From contig OX621166.1 of the NCBI GenBank assembly GCA_951640195.1, positions 2,472,501 through 2,536,500 on the forward strand: 64,000 nucleotides of DNA, in the 5' to 3' direction. Every line of letters starts with the position of its first letter. Position 1 is the stretch's first letter. Below are positions 12,141 to 21,875 of this stretch, piece by piece. The position numbers and the translations under genes were made by a program. The notes under the pieces are model-generated. The model saw only the letters and a list, made by a program, of their open reading frames with translations, had not been told where the DNA came from and did not search any database. The stretch comes from Porpolomopsis calyptriformis (lineage: Eukaryota; Basidiomycota; Agaricomycetes; Agaricales; Hygrophoraceae).

Positions 12141-14034
12141 TCAGCCTTGTCTGGATATGCCTCACTGTCAAGCAGGCCGTGGACAATCTCATCCAAGCCC
12201 CAGTAAGCAGCAATATGGACTCCTGAGAATTTCCACGGGAAAAGTTGACTCTTATTGGGCCAGCGTTGCTCAGGCACCAACATAACTTGACTAGCACATG
12301 CAACCTTGGACTCATCGCCAAGGAAATCCGTCGCCAAGTTTATGATGCTCTTTTGGTGTCGACGTGCATGATGGGCCCAGTTCCGGGCTGCGTAATTAAG
12401 AAGGGGGTAGTCTTTCAAGAGGGAATCGAACTCGGACCGGTAGGAGTAGCCACGGGCGAACACGTTGAGTGAAAGATAGCTAAGACATGTCGCCGCAATG
12501 GAAGCCTCAGCGTTCGGAAATCGAAATTCCCGTCGACTTTCAAAATATTGCTGAGTCGTATAATCTGTATAAAATGCATATTAGTCATATTATTTCGATC
12601 AATGATTGTTTTACTCACGAGCGAGGCGCACAATGTCCTCTTGCTCGTCAATCACAACCAGTCCCGCACACACCGAAATCAGCTTCGTTTTGAACACGAG
12701 AGCTCGATCATTTATCTCTGTCATCTTGGGTGAAACAGAAACAGCATGTCGAATTTCTTCAACAGATAATGGTCGAGTCGCATGTACGATCCATGATAGA
12801 ACCCGCATCGCCAAGTCTTTAGTGTTCGTTTGCTGTTCAATTCGTTCCAAAGCTTCGTCGTAAATTTTATCCATCTCGTCAGGAAGATTATCCAGGGCAT
12901 GAACAGCGGCTTCTTCATTATCTTGATCTAGGAGCGCGTTCATATGCAAGCGTGCCAGTAAAAACCTTGCCAAGAGGTCATATACAGAGCATCATTAAAT
13001 ATATTGGAGCCACTCACATGCCTTTGGCGCTGTCAACAATTCTTTTTGTGGCAATGTCTTGCAGACGAACCAGATCCGGAAAATCAGCAAGCTGGCTTTG
13101 GACGAATTTCGCTATATCTTCGTCAGTCGCACGAATGTGGACCCGCTGTGCATCCCGAAAGTACTGTTCGATGGAAGGGAGTTCACGCGACGTCACCATT
13201 AGGTTGATGGATCCTGAGAATGACCGAAGAGCTTTCAACAGCTTTATTCGAGGTCCGTTGCCGTCAGAACATTCATCGAGGGCATCGACGACGATGAATA
13301 CTTTGGCATATGTCTTGATCTCCTCGTTTAACATGTCATTAAGTTCGTCAAGCGTAGGAACAGTACTTTGGACTTTGTGACGGTGATAAGATGCCTTGAT
13401 GTTGTCAGATATGGAAAGGCGATCTTGGACGAACTGCTTGAGTATACTTGCGATGAGGTTTGTGACGGTCTGAATGGTCTGTTCTTTGTAGTTGCAGTAC
13501 ACACATGCTATCCCGACATTGTGGTCTTTGAAGAGAGTTTGAAGATGTTTTACAACAACGGATCTAAAGAAGAGCCCCAATTAGCCTTGAATTGATGAGC
13601 GACGTAGGTAGCAGTATTACGCAAGGATCGTTTTTCCCGCCCCAGCTGGACAAAACAATCAATAAAATCGGAATCACAGAGATGGACAGATCATACGATT
13701 TCCAGGACACCACAATATCTGCGACGTTCCATCACGCCAATCCAGGAATGTTGGAGATTCAAGTAGCCAGTTTCCTGTTCCCTTTTCATGGATCTGTAGG
13801 AATTGGCTCTGCGACGCCTTGAAATTGAGAGGAGAGAGCCAGAGGGTGATCTTGTAACGCTCTGGGGCTTATCATTAATTCATAGGTCGGTGACTCGGGG
13901 CTGGGTAACTTACCGTCATCGTAACCGGAGGTGTAATTAAACTGATTCCCATGAACGATGTTGACTACTTGATTGTTGTCAAAGGTGAGATTTTGTGCAT
14001 TTTGTGCATTAATCATTGATTGAGTGCCGCGCAT
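10256..14034 (-). CDS. NACHT-ankyrin NLR-type receptor A
   Basis: Multi-exon gene. The first exon holds AQNLTFDNNQVVNIVHGNQF, then a GTAAGT intron. Next comes LWLSPLNFKASQSQFLQ, GTGNWLLESPTFLDWRDGTS, and an intron just before the Walker A GAGKTIL. The Walker B region is VFIVVDALDEC, followed by NLMVTSRELPSIEQYF, so the NTPase is NACHT-type. A winged-helix-like part (RVLSWIVHATRPLSVEEIRHAV) leads into TTQQYFE and DYPLLNYAARNWAHHARRH, then 18 full ankyrin repeats and a truncated 19th ending YATKYGS. The ATG is at 14034. The exon structure is the same as in the second NACHT-ankyrin gene at 47-52 kb. Family knowledge suggests a sensor with a repeat-based ligand surface; the ligand is unknown. Confidence 0.88.
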
Positions 14035-14481
14035 TCTTTGGTGGTGGAGAGACACTTGAACTCAAACAATCCCACGATGCTGCCATTCGGCAAATAACTC
14101 CGAGCACTCAACATAATGCTCTACCATAGAGCATTATGATGGTGACCATCATGAGCTATGAGTTAGTAGCATAGAACAGCTATAGACTGAGCCTAAAAAA
14201 ACATAAAACAAAGATTTTGATTTTTCATGGTGGAAACCTGTAGGTTTCGGAGGCCATGATAAATGAATGAATTATGATATTTATTATTGCCTCAGTCTAC
14301 GATTATTTTATGCCGCTAATCCGTGGGCTCATGATGGTATACCACCGAGGGCATCCTGTTGAGCCCTCGACAAGTTCTTTAGGGAAGTGCGGCTCCACCA
14401 ACTTGCCTGAAAAAGATAAATAAGTAGGGAACACATACTAACACGCAGAGCCGTATAGAAAGACCCTCCTGCGAAGATATC
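14035..14481. other. Intergenic, contains short inverted repeats
   Basis: Upstream of receptor A and downstream of the Mtf2-like gene. It is AT-rich. Two adjacent palindromes lie at 14113-14137 and 14134-14150; no coding pattern is visible. Confidence 0.5.
14113..14150. repeat. Paired short palindromes upstream of receptor A
   Basis: ATAATGCTCTA and TAGAGCATTAT flank a 3-nt loop (14113-14137). They are followed, overlapping by a few bases, by ATGATGGT-G-ACCATCAT. The pair is about 80 bp upstream of the receptor A start, so it could be an operator-like or hairpin element. Confidence 0.5.
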
Positions 14482-15498
14482 CTATCTCCACCTGTCAAAT
14501 TCCCAACCGTCGTCTTCCATCGGAGATTCAGTGACGGCTGCTGTCTTCCATTCGTCCCAAGGTTTCTTCACAATTTTAGGCGCAGGACCTCCACCCGACA
14601 AGTTTCTCCCTACAGACTCTTTCGCACCAACAGCGACCAAGGTGTCGATGGCAGTCAAGATGTTCCACACTTGTCGATCGGCTCCGACTTCCTTCAGGGG
14701 ATGATCGGGTGGGGGACGATCCCACGAGGATAGGGACGAAATGAGGTTTTGGTGTGTGGAGGCGGCGGAGACGTCGGTGACATCCCTCCTGACGGCCTCG
14801 ACGATACGGCGAGTGCGTGCGTCGACGGCGACGCCGTTAACGCGCATCTCATCGAGGGCGTCGCGCACGCCGCGGAGGTCACGAAAGCTGGCCCAGCGGG
14901 TGTGGATAAGCTCGTTGTAGGCGGGGGTGGAGCAGCCGAAGACGTAGGAAGGGACGGAGAGGGTGCGGGCGTGCTCGAACATGGCGAGGGCGAGGTGGGG
15001 GTCGCGGTGTTTGTCGCGGAAGGTGCGCATGAGGTGGGCGAGGAGGTGGGTGTAAGTCGGGGGCTGGAGCTGGAGCTGGGGTGGTGGTGGATCGGAGACG
15101 GATGAGGGGGTTTGTCGGGAGGCTGCTTGGTATTTCTTGGATTGGTCGAATATTTCGCGGTTTGCCCAGTCGAGGAGCTGGATGTCAGTGTCGCAGAGAT
15201 CCATCTCTTCCTTTTTTCGATCGAGGAGGTCGTCAGAGTCAGTTGTCCATTTGAACTTGCGGGAGTGACGGCGGAGTTTGTGGAATAGATCGGACATGGT
15301 TCCGTTGGGTCCGATTCGTGCAGTAGTCGTGGGTGAGACTGCATCGAAGACGATATTAAACATGTCCTCGAAAGCGCTGATTTCTCGTGCTGTCATTGAT
15401 TGTGGTCTTTTACGTGTGCGGAGAGGTGGATGTGATTTTTCCAAGTTGTCGAATAGATGATCCCATGCATGATATGACCGTCTTAAACGTAGCAACAT
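14482..15498 (-). CDS. Mtf2-like mitochondrial protein (tentative)
   Basis: Single exon, 338 residues, starting MLLRLRRSYHAWDHLF, a basic and hydrophobic N-terminus compatible with mitochondrial import. The middle part (TYTHLLAHLMRTFRDKHRDPHLALAMFEHARTLS, shown here in pieces: TYTHLLAHLMRTFRDK and DPHLALAMFEHART) resembles helical-hairpin/PPR-like segments. The C-terminus ends in acidic and aromatic residues (WKTAAV, DGWEFDRWR). This layout recalls basidiomycete proteins with an Mtf2-like domain, implicated in mitochondrial RNA metabolism in yeast. The assignment rests on overall pattern only and needs a profile search. Confidence 0.5.
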   Translation of the reverse strand: MLLRLRRSYHAWDHLFDNLEKSHPPLRTRKRPQSMTAREISAFEDMFNIVFDAVSPTTTARIGPNGTMSDLFHKLRRHSRKFKWTTDSDDLLDRKKEEMDLCDTDIQLLDWANREIFDQSKKYQAASRQTPSSVSDPPPPQLQLQPPTYTHLLAHLMRTFRDKHRDPHLALAMFEHARTLSVPSYVFGCSTPAYNELIHTRWASFRDLRGVRDALDEMRVNGVAVDARTRRIVEAVRRDVTDVSAASTHQNLISSLSSWDRPPPDHPLKEVGADRQVWNILTAIDTLVAVGAKESVGRNLSGGGPAPKIVKKPWDEWKTAAVTESPMEDDGWEFDRWR

Positions 15499-15526
15499 TA
15501 CATAACGTCACGTCACGCCTTCTTCG
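15499..15526. promoter_or_regulatory. Compact bidirectional start region
   Basis: Only 28 bp separate the two start codons of the divergent Mtf2-like and glycosyltransferase genes. The stretch contains ACGTCACGTCACGCC, two overlapping CRE-like CGTCA motifs. Core promoter elements must then overlap the coding regions, unless one true start lies further inside its frame. Confidence 0.5.
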
Positions 15527-16645
15527 ATGCTTCCCCACTACGAACGATTAACTAATTCAAATAAAAAGAAACGAATTTTATTATTTATTTTAATTCCTTT
15601 TTCCTTCTTTTTATTCTTTTATTTATTTATTTTCCGTTCAAACTCGTCATTTAACTCGTCATTTAACCCACTCGATGATTACCAATCTCTGTCCGTCTTT
15701 CAATTTCTAACTCGATCTAATCTAACCTTCATACACAGAAACTCTCTCCCGATCATATCCAATGACTACACTCCCTCCTCCCCATTCCATCCATCAGAAC
15801 AAGCGGTCGTATCCGCCCTCTACTCCGACTCTTTCGCTATCGGTCTCGCCGTCCTCGGTCACTCCGCCCGCTCTGCCAACCTCTCCGCCCGCTTCATCCT
15901 TCCCTATCTCAAAGACCGTGTCTCGAACCGTGCACTCTGTATATCCCGCGCAGCAGGCTGGGAACCTCACCCGGTCCCATTCATCCCACCTCCCCACAAC
16001 GGCCGCGACATCCACCCCCGCTTCCGCGACCAATACACCAAGCTCAACATCTGGTCCCTCGACTCCCTCGGCCTCAAATCCATCGTCTACCTCGACGCAG
16101 ACACCCTCGTCACCCGCGACTTTTCAGAACTCTTCGCAACCGCAGCCCCCTTTGGCTTCGCCGCAGTCCATGACGTCTACGGCCAAGGCGACCCTCGCGG
16201 TTTCAGCCTCACCTTCAACGCCGGCGTCCTCGTCCTCCGTCCCTCCACCGCCGTCTTCGACAACATGATCCGCAACATCAACTCCGCCGTCTACCCACTC
16301 AAGCAGGCAGAACAAGCCTTTTTGAACCTCTACTATGCCGGCAACGGCCTCCGTCTCCCCTACGTCTACAACGCCAACCTCGCCATCAAGCGCCGCAGTC
16401 CCCTCCTCTGGGAGACCATGAAGCACGAATTCAGGATCGTCCATTATACCAACGTCAAACCCTTCCTCGACGATTCCCGACCCTCCGATACCATACTCAC
16501 CCCGGACGAGCAGAAGGAGGCTATCAGGTTAGCCGCCGAACGTGACCATGGCTTTTACGCTCAGGAAGTTGGCTGGTGGAAGGACGCCTACGAGCGTATG
16601 CTCCGCGATAACGGGAGCGAGATTGCAGCCTGTCTTCGTCGCTAA
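15527..16645 (+). CDS. Family-8 glycosyltransferase, type II membrane protein
   Basis: Single exon, 372 residues. A basic stretch (NSNKKKR) precedes one hydrophobic segment at about residues 16-36, then a Ser/Asn-rich stem: a type II Golgi-type layout. The catalytic part shows DQYTKLNIWSL, SIVYLDADTLV with the DxD metal-binding motif, and FNAGVLVLRPS. AEQAFLNLYY, LPYVYNANLA and IVHYTNVKPF follow. These are the landmarks of GT8 (glycogenin/galactinol synthase-like) enzymes. Donor and acceptor sugars cannot be told from the sequence. Codons are strongly C-ending, unlike the N-terminal AT-rich part. Confidence 0.85.
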   Translation: MLPHYERLTNSNKKKRILLFILIPFSFFLFFYLFIFRSNSSFNSSFNPLDDYQSLSVFQFLTRSNLTFIHRNSLPIISNDYTPSSPFHPSEQAVVSALYSDSFAIGLAVLGHSARSANLSARFILPYLKDRVSNRALCISRAAGWEPHPVPFIPPPHNGRDIHPRFRDQYTKLNIWSLDSLGLKSIVYLDADTLVTRDFSELFATAAPFGFAAVHDVYGQGDPRGFSLTFNAGVLVLRPSTAVFDNMIRNINSAVYPLKQAEQAFLNLYYAGNGLRLPYVYNANLAIKRRSPLLWETMKHEFRIVHYTNVKPFLDDSRPSDTILTPDEQKEAIRLAAERDHGFYAQEVGWWKDAYERMLRDNGSEIAACLRR

Positions 16646-16948
16646 ATAGATTGCTTTGTATCCCCCCCCACTCTCCTCCACCTTATCACACTCCCCACTA
16701 AGAAACCTGGAATGAAAAAAATTTATTATAAAATCAAATCGTTCACCCCCCCCAACCCGCTTACCTATCCCGATCACCCCTAAAATCCTCTTCCCCACCA
16801 CCGACCCAGCCGCACCCGCCCGAGACTGGTTCAACGCATAAAGACCGACACACCCCAATGTGCCAGTCCCGATAACCCGACAAGATAAACACTCTGAATT
16901 GGCGTGTCTTTCCAGGACTTGTCCACCTTCCGTCATTTTGTTCGACAT
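16642..16948 (-). CDS. Small membrane protein, DUF4536/DMAC1-like
   Basis: Two exons, 16765-16948 and 16642-16706, joined by a 58-nt intron with GTAAGC donor and TTCCAG acceptor. The product is about 82 residues. It contains CLSCRVIGTGTLGCVGLYAL followed by GKRILGVIGIGFLVGSVIRW, two hydrophobic segments around a CxxC pair. This fits the DUF4536 family, whose animal member DMAC1 helps assemble mitochondrial complex I. The TAG stop (16644-16642) overlaps the TAA stop of the glycosyltransferase on the other strand (16643-16645), so the coding regions converge with a 4-bp overlap. Short length leaves some doubt. Confidence 0.65.
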
Positions 16949-17351
16949 GGTTCAAGAAAGAAAGGCTCGTAATCACGTGCTAATATGATCGACCAAAGCT
17001 AGTAGTGCTTCGCTACGCGGTGACACGATCCCTCTCATGCATATTAAGTATTAAGTATATTAAGTATATTAAGCACATCAGTGCAAGGTTGTGTTTGTTT
17101 TGCTCCACTTAATCTACGATGTCACTCACCAATATGTGCAGCTCGCCACTCCTTATATGTGTTTTCAGTGCAAAGGTGGCTATGTTTCCAATTAAGTTCC
17201 ATATGCTTCAAGTGCTGTTCGTTTTTCTTTAGATCCATATTGGTTCTGCTAGTTTTTGTTATCACTTTTTTTAGGTGATTGGCCAATGTTCACATTTATA
17301 TAAAGGCATGCTTCATTGCCTGTGTGTATTTTCCTTGCACTAACCTTCCAC
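16949..17351. other. Border of the mobile-element island
   Basis: Holds the upstream region of the small membrane protein gene, an imperfect tandem of TATTAAG at 17041-17072, and then AT-rich sequence. No gene is recognised. The left end of the Helitron should lie in or near this stretch but I could not place it. Confidence 0.4.
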
Positions 17352-17455
17352 TATGAGTGCCTTTTTTCTTGTTGGATTTCTTGGCCTCACTGGAGGCAAT
17401 CATCAATTTGTGACTAAACCAGGCTATAGCGGTTCTGATATTTGCATCTATCACA

Positions 17456-18297
17456 CTCATTGTTACGATCGCATTCTGTGCCATACGTGTCCGGGATTGG
17501 TTACCTGGTCCACGGATGTATGAGGGACCAAACTGGACAAAAATCAAAATTTGTCAATTTGACAAGTCTGAATTACCAAAAAAGGCAGTATCCTGCACTC
17601 TCCTGCACTCTCCTGCACTCTCCTGCAGGATCCCACACTCTCCTGCAGGATCCTTCACCTTTCCTGCAGGATCCTGCACCTTTCCTGCACTCTCCTGCAC
17701 TCTCCTGCAGGATCCCACACCTGCAGGAGAGTGCAGGATCCCACAGGAGAGTGTGGGAAAGGTGCAGGAGAGTGCAGGATCCTACACCTGCAGGAGAGTG
17801 CAGGATCCTACACATGCAGGAGAGTGCAGGAGAGTGCAGGAAAGGTGCAGGATCCTGCAGGAAAGGTGAAGGATCCTGCAGGAAATGTGCAGGATCCTGC
17901 AGGAGAGTGTGAGATCCTGCAGGAGAGTGCAGGAGAGTGCAGGATCCTGCAGGAAACTGCCTTTTTTGGTAATTCAGACTTGTCAAATTGACAAATTTTG
18001 ATTTTTGTCCAGTTTGGTCCCTCATACGGATGTACCCTATTTGGTCATGGTTGGTCATCCTTTTCTTATCTCGTATCTTTGACTGGATTTATCAGATTAT
18101 GTAAACTAGATTTGATGATAGCTTAGCTGGCTCCGTTTAGCCATGTAGTTAGCACTACTTACGGTCTCTGTTAGTCATCAGGGTATAGGGTACCGTATTA
18201 TGTATATAAGAGTAGTTGGATGGGCAAGGTTGGCCCATCCTTAGTTATCCACTCAATATCTGGGGTATCAATCATCCATCGCAAGTCTAACCCTCAT
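17456..18297. mobile_element. Solo LTR 1 (17461-18292) with CTCAT target duplication
   Basis: The LTR begins TGTTACGATCGCATTC and ends GCAAGTCTAACC. CTCAT stands on both sides (17456-17460 and 18293-18297). Its sequence matches the solo LTR at 21699-23625 over its whole length apart from an inserted hairpin element at 17519-18026. No internal retroelement region is present, so it is a solo LTR left by recombination. The family it came from is not otherwise in the window. Confidence 0.85.
17519..18026. mobile_element. Long-hairpin element 1 (MITE-like)
   Basis: The ends are TGAGGGACCAAACTGGACAA (17521) and its reverse complement at 18005-18024, with about 70 bp of near-perfect terminal inverted repeat. 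The core is made of short units (CTCTCCTGCA, CTGCAGGATCC) that are themselves inverted about the middle, so nearly the whole 508 bp can fold as one hairpin. Compared with the uninterrupted solo LTR 2, CGGATGTA is repeated at the insertion, giving a 6-8 bp target duplication depending on how TA at the ends is assigned. It has no coding capacity. Confidence 0.8.
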
Positions 18298-19959
18298 TAT
18301 TCCACTTGCATTCAGTGCATCCTTGATGACAACAGCATTCATGCTGATGTCTGCATATACAGCAGCTCAACCGATGTTATTCTTCCTGATGACACAGTTG
18401 CTTTCATGATTGCTAAAGCATTTGCTCCTGCAAACTCTCCTGTTCTTTTGGATGCCCTGTATTTGTCTCCAGTTCCTGGTGATGCCAGTGTTGAAACATA
18501 TGACGATTGTGTACCTGACATTCTCGTTCCATTTGTTTTTGCACTTGGACAAGTTGCACATGTGAATGACCCTGCACCTGGAATGACATATAGAACATTC
18601 ACTGTTAACGTCAGTGGATATGTTTGAGATTAGCAGGATGCATCTACTATTCAGTATGTTTGTTTGCTGCTTTTTGTGATTATATCTGTTTCATCACTTA
18701 TTAAAGGTTTTGTTATGATTCAACTAAACCATGCTAGGCATGCACCTTTTTACCAAAAATAAGCTCTGTTGTCCTAGTTTTTGGTGCATGTCATTCACTC
18801 ACTTCAGCAGGATTGCTTGAAGTTGAAGTCGACACGCTTAACCTCAATGTTGGTCAATCTGTTGTCTCTGGCAGAGCACCGCCTCAATGCACATTCTCAC
18901 CTGCAAGCTTACTAACGAAAAAACATAAATTTAGTGCAATAGCTTCTCCCAGGTGAGTACAATATTCTATAAAGTGATGTGGTCATTCACAGCAAATAAA
19001 AGACAATCATTGCGAATCCCACAAGCATCTGTTGATATAATGTGAGTTCTGATTTATGTTCATATTGTCTCATAGTTTTAATATTTTATAAAAGCAGTAA
19101 AGCAGATGCTAGCTTAATGCTTGCTGCAGCATAACTGGCTTCCACTTCACAGACTGACAACACTATTGAAGGTCAGTCAACTACATCATCGTTGATGGAT
19201 TTTTCAACAGAAAATGCAGATTTACCAGATGTGGTGCCAGGTGAATTAGTTGAACATGCTTTACCAGCAGTGGAGGGAAAGGGAAAAGGAAAGGCTAAAG
19301 CTATGTAACGAGAGCACAATGCATTTCACGTTTGTCATTTTTGTGTACTAATAATTGTTAAATTCTTTTTGTGCGTGAATTAGAGAGATACCAGATTTCC
19401 ATGTGACTACTCGCGCGCAATGAAAGTCTCTTTTAAATGCCACGCTTTCCTTAATGCAACATCAATTATGATCATACAAGTCATCCATTTTGGCTCTATA
19501 CCATTTTAAACAACTATCAACATTTCATTGCTCTTACTGTATGTTCCATGGTCATTTGACTATATTATTTTAAGACTAATCTGTTGTACAAGATTCATAT
19601 TTCACGCATTCCTATAGGTTTTGTTATAAAGTCATTGTTTTAGCAATCGCACCATCCATTTGAATTGCAAATATTGGAGTTTTTCACAAATCTACTTGCC
19701 CTTTTTTTCTCCATCTACATACTCTACATGGCATTAAGGTAAATCATCATAATTTTTGACAAATTGATAAATACTCACATTTGGTTCCAGCCAATTATCA
19801 CTACTGTCCAATTTTATAGCAATCAAATAGCATCTTATCTTTCTATAAACTGTATTTACGATTATAATTTTTTATAATTTCAATCCAGAACCTGCTCTCT
19901 CTCAATTCACCTGAAATGACTGAAGTTAACCCTTGGTTCATTTGAAGCTTATCATCAAC

Positions 19960-21698
19960 CACATTAACATGGGGAGGAAGCTGTTCACTTCCTCATTATT
20001 GTCGTTGGTGTGGAATCGATCTCTTGACAGGCGAAGCCCTAGGATTTTGCTGTGGACCCAAAGGCTCACATCTAAATCATGTTCCACCACTACCCACTCT
20101 ACCACATGAATTCAACACATTCATTAATGACTCACATATTTCTTCTGAATCATATATTCTTAATCTCATTTTCTTCTGAATCATGTATTCTTAATCTCAT
20201 TTTCTCCTTTGCTTCTCTTGAAACGACACATCCTTTTCCTGAAAACAGAGGTCTACTGGGTTTTGTTGCCATTCACAGCAAGGTTTATCACTGTATACAT
20301 TCTACACATTAAAATTCAGCTGTACAATGGCTTCTCTACAATGGCTTTTTAAAAAACACACCTCACAGCATATTAGTGAAAAGCTTACCCCCATCATGGA
20401 TTAATGCTGTCAAATCCGCGCTATTTCAAGTCAACAATTTCATTCACGCTGTACAACAACTATCAATACAAATTCACACATTTCCTGATGTATAACTTAC
20501 ACTTCTCAACAGTGGTCTGGTTCCAGAAATTGCTGCATTAATTTCCTATAATAATACCACATCACAACAAGCAAAACCATGACAATTAATAATCCAAGCA
20601 AAAGATGGTCATCAGCAACACATACTGACCACATCTACTTTTTGGGAACCATTGTCATATCCTTTGTTCTTTCCAGAAGCAATGCTGGGTTGGGGTATCA
20701 CCACAAGCCATAATGGTTTGGATGGCACACATGGCTAAAACACACCAACTACGCAGATGTGGTACTACCATGCCAGACTTTTACGTGAACCTCGCTTTCA
20801 GATTTTCGGTTGCTTAACGAATGAATACATTGTTGATATGTTCACTTGGGACTTGGAATGCCACTTGATGTACATTCGATCTAATCAAAATTGAATCCGA
20901 ATGGAAAATGATGAGTTGAGTTGCCTCAATGAGGATAACTCCTCTGAAACTGTCTACTTACTATCATCTTTTATCAGTTCCAATCGATAGGCAAGTAATC
21001 AAATTGCAGATTCTCTTGCAATTGCAGCGGCACTGGGCAATCCAACATTTTTCATGACAATGATGTGCAATCCTGATTGGCCAGAAATCGAAAGTCAATT
21101 ATGACCAGGTCAATCATGGTTTGATGTACCGATCATTGTTGTTCAAGTCTTTCATCAAAAACTTGCCTTGCTAAAAAAAGCTCTAGAAAACATGTTTCTG
21201 AATGCAGGTCAGCTGTTATACTCTATACACAGTGTCAAATTTCAAAAATGTGGCTTACCTCATGTGCACATCCTACTGAAGTTCAAAGCTGACTGCCTTA
21301 CTCTGAATGACATTGACTGTGTTGTGGCTGCCGAAATTCCAACCAATGCTAAAGATGCACAATTAGTCAAACGATTCATGATGCATAAGCATCCACTTTC
21401 GTCTGAGCCACCATCAAAATATTGTCAGTGTGAAAACGAGTTTGGTAATCAAGTATGTCGATTTCATTATCCACAACCTTTACAATAGTTGACAATGATT
21501 GATAATAATGGCTGTGTTCATTATTGAAGATGAAATCCAGGTGACGAAATAATCATACCCTACTGTCTACCACTGCTGCATGTGTTCAAATGTCACATCA
21601 ACGTTGATGTGGCTGCTACCTTACATATCTTTCAATATCTGTTCAAATATATGCATAAATGTAAGTTGCATTTTAAATCTGATTCAGACAACCATATT
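19960..21698 (+). pseudogene. Helitron Rep domain, N-terminal pieces
   Basis: Broken reading frame. Near 20030 there is GEALGFCCGPKG, the Cys-containing start typical of fungal Helitron proteins, then a 31-bp direct duplication at 20140-20201. Around 20760-21050 the frame gives YYHARLLREPRFQIFG and DSLAIAAALGNPTFFMTMMC. At 21230 it gives FQKCGLPHVHILLKFKAD, whose HVH is the HUH metal-binding motif of the replication initiator. At 21630 YLFKYMHKCKL corresponds to the region holding the catalytic tyrosines. Several stops and frameshifts are present, so no active protein can be made. Confidence 0.75.
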
Positions 21699-21875
21699 TG
21701 TTACAATCGCATTCCGTGCCATACGTGTCTGGGACTAGTCACCTGGTCCACAGACGTACCCTATTTGGTCATGGTTGGTCATCCTTCTCTTATCTCGTTT
21801 CTTTGCCTAGATTTATCAGATCATGTAATCTCGATTTGTGATAGCTTAGCTGGCTCTGTCTAACCGCGTAGTCAG

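Larger units (their letters stand above)
17352..19310 (+). pseudogene. Decayed Helitron-associated gene split by a solo LTR
   Basis: A reading frame starts at ATG 17352 (MSAFFLVGFLGL), is cut at 17460 by the solo LTR and resumes at 18298. The resumed part reads CIQCILDDNSIHADVCIYSS, DDTVAFMIAKAFAP, DILVPFVFALGQVAHV and MTYRTFTVNVSGYV. Further coding-like pieces follow at about 18805-18953 (LLEVEVDTLNLNVGQSVVSG) and 19095-19307 (ending GKGKGKAKAM), separated by intron-like gaps and by stops. The beta-rich pattern could be an OB-fold nucleic-acid-binding protein of the kind some Helitrons carry, but this is a guess. It is clearly not functional here. Confidence 0.45.

Noticed and set aside
14749..15105. 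Gly/Val-rich plus-strand frame opposite the Mtf2-like gene
   Set aside because: It is the antisense shadow of a GC-rich coding exon, with composition dictated by the other strand.
17041..17072. Left terminus of the Helitron at the TATTAAG tandem
   Set aside because: The tandem is low-complexity sequence and shows no TC-type 5' end; a boundary cannot be fixed without other copies.
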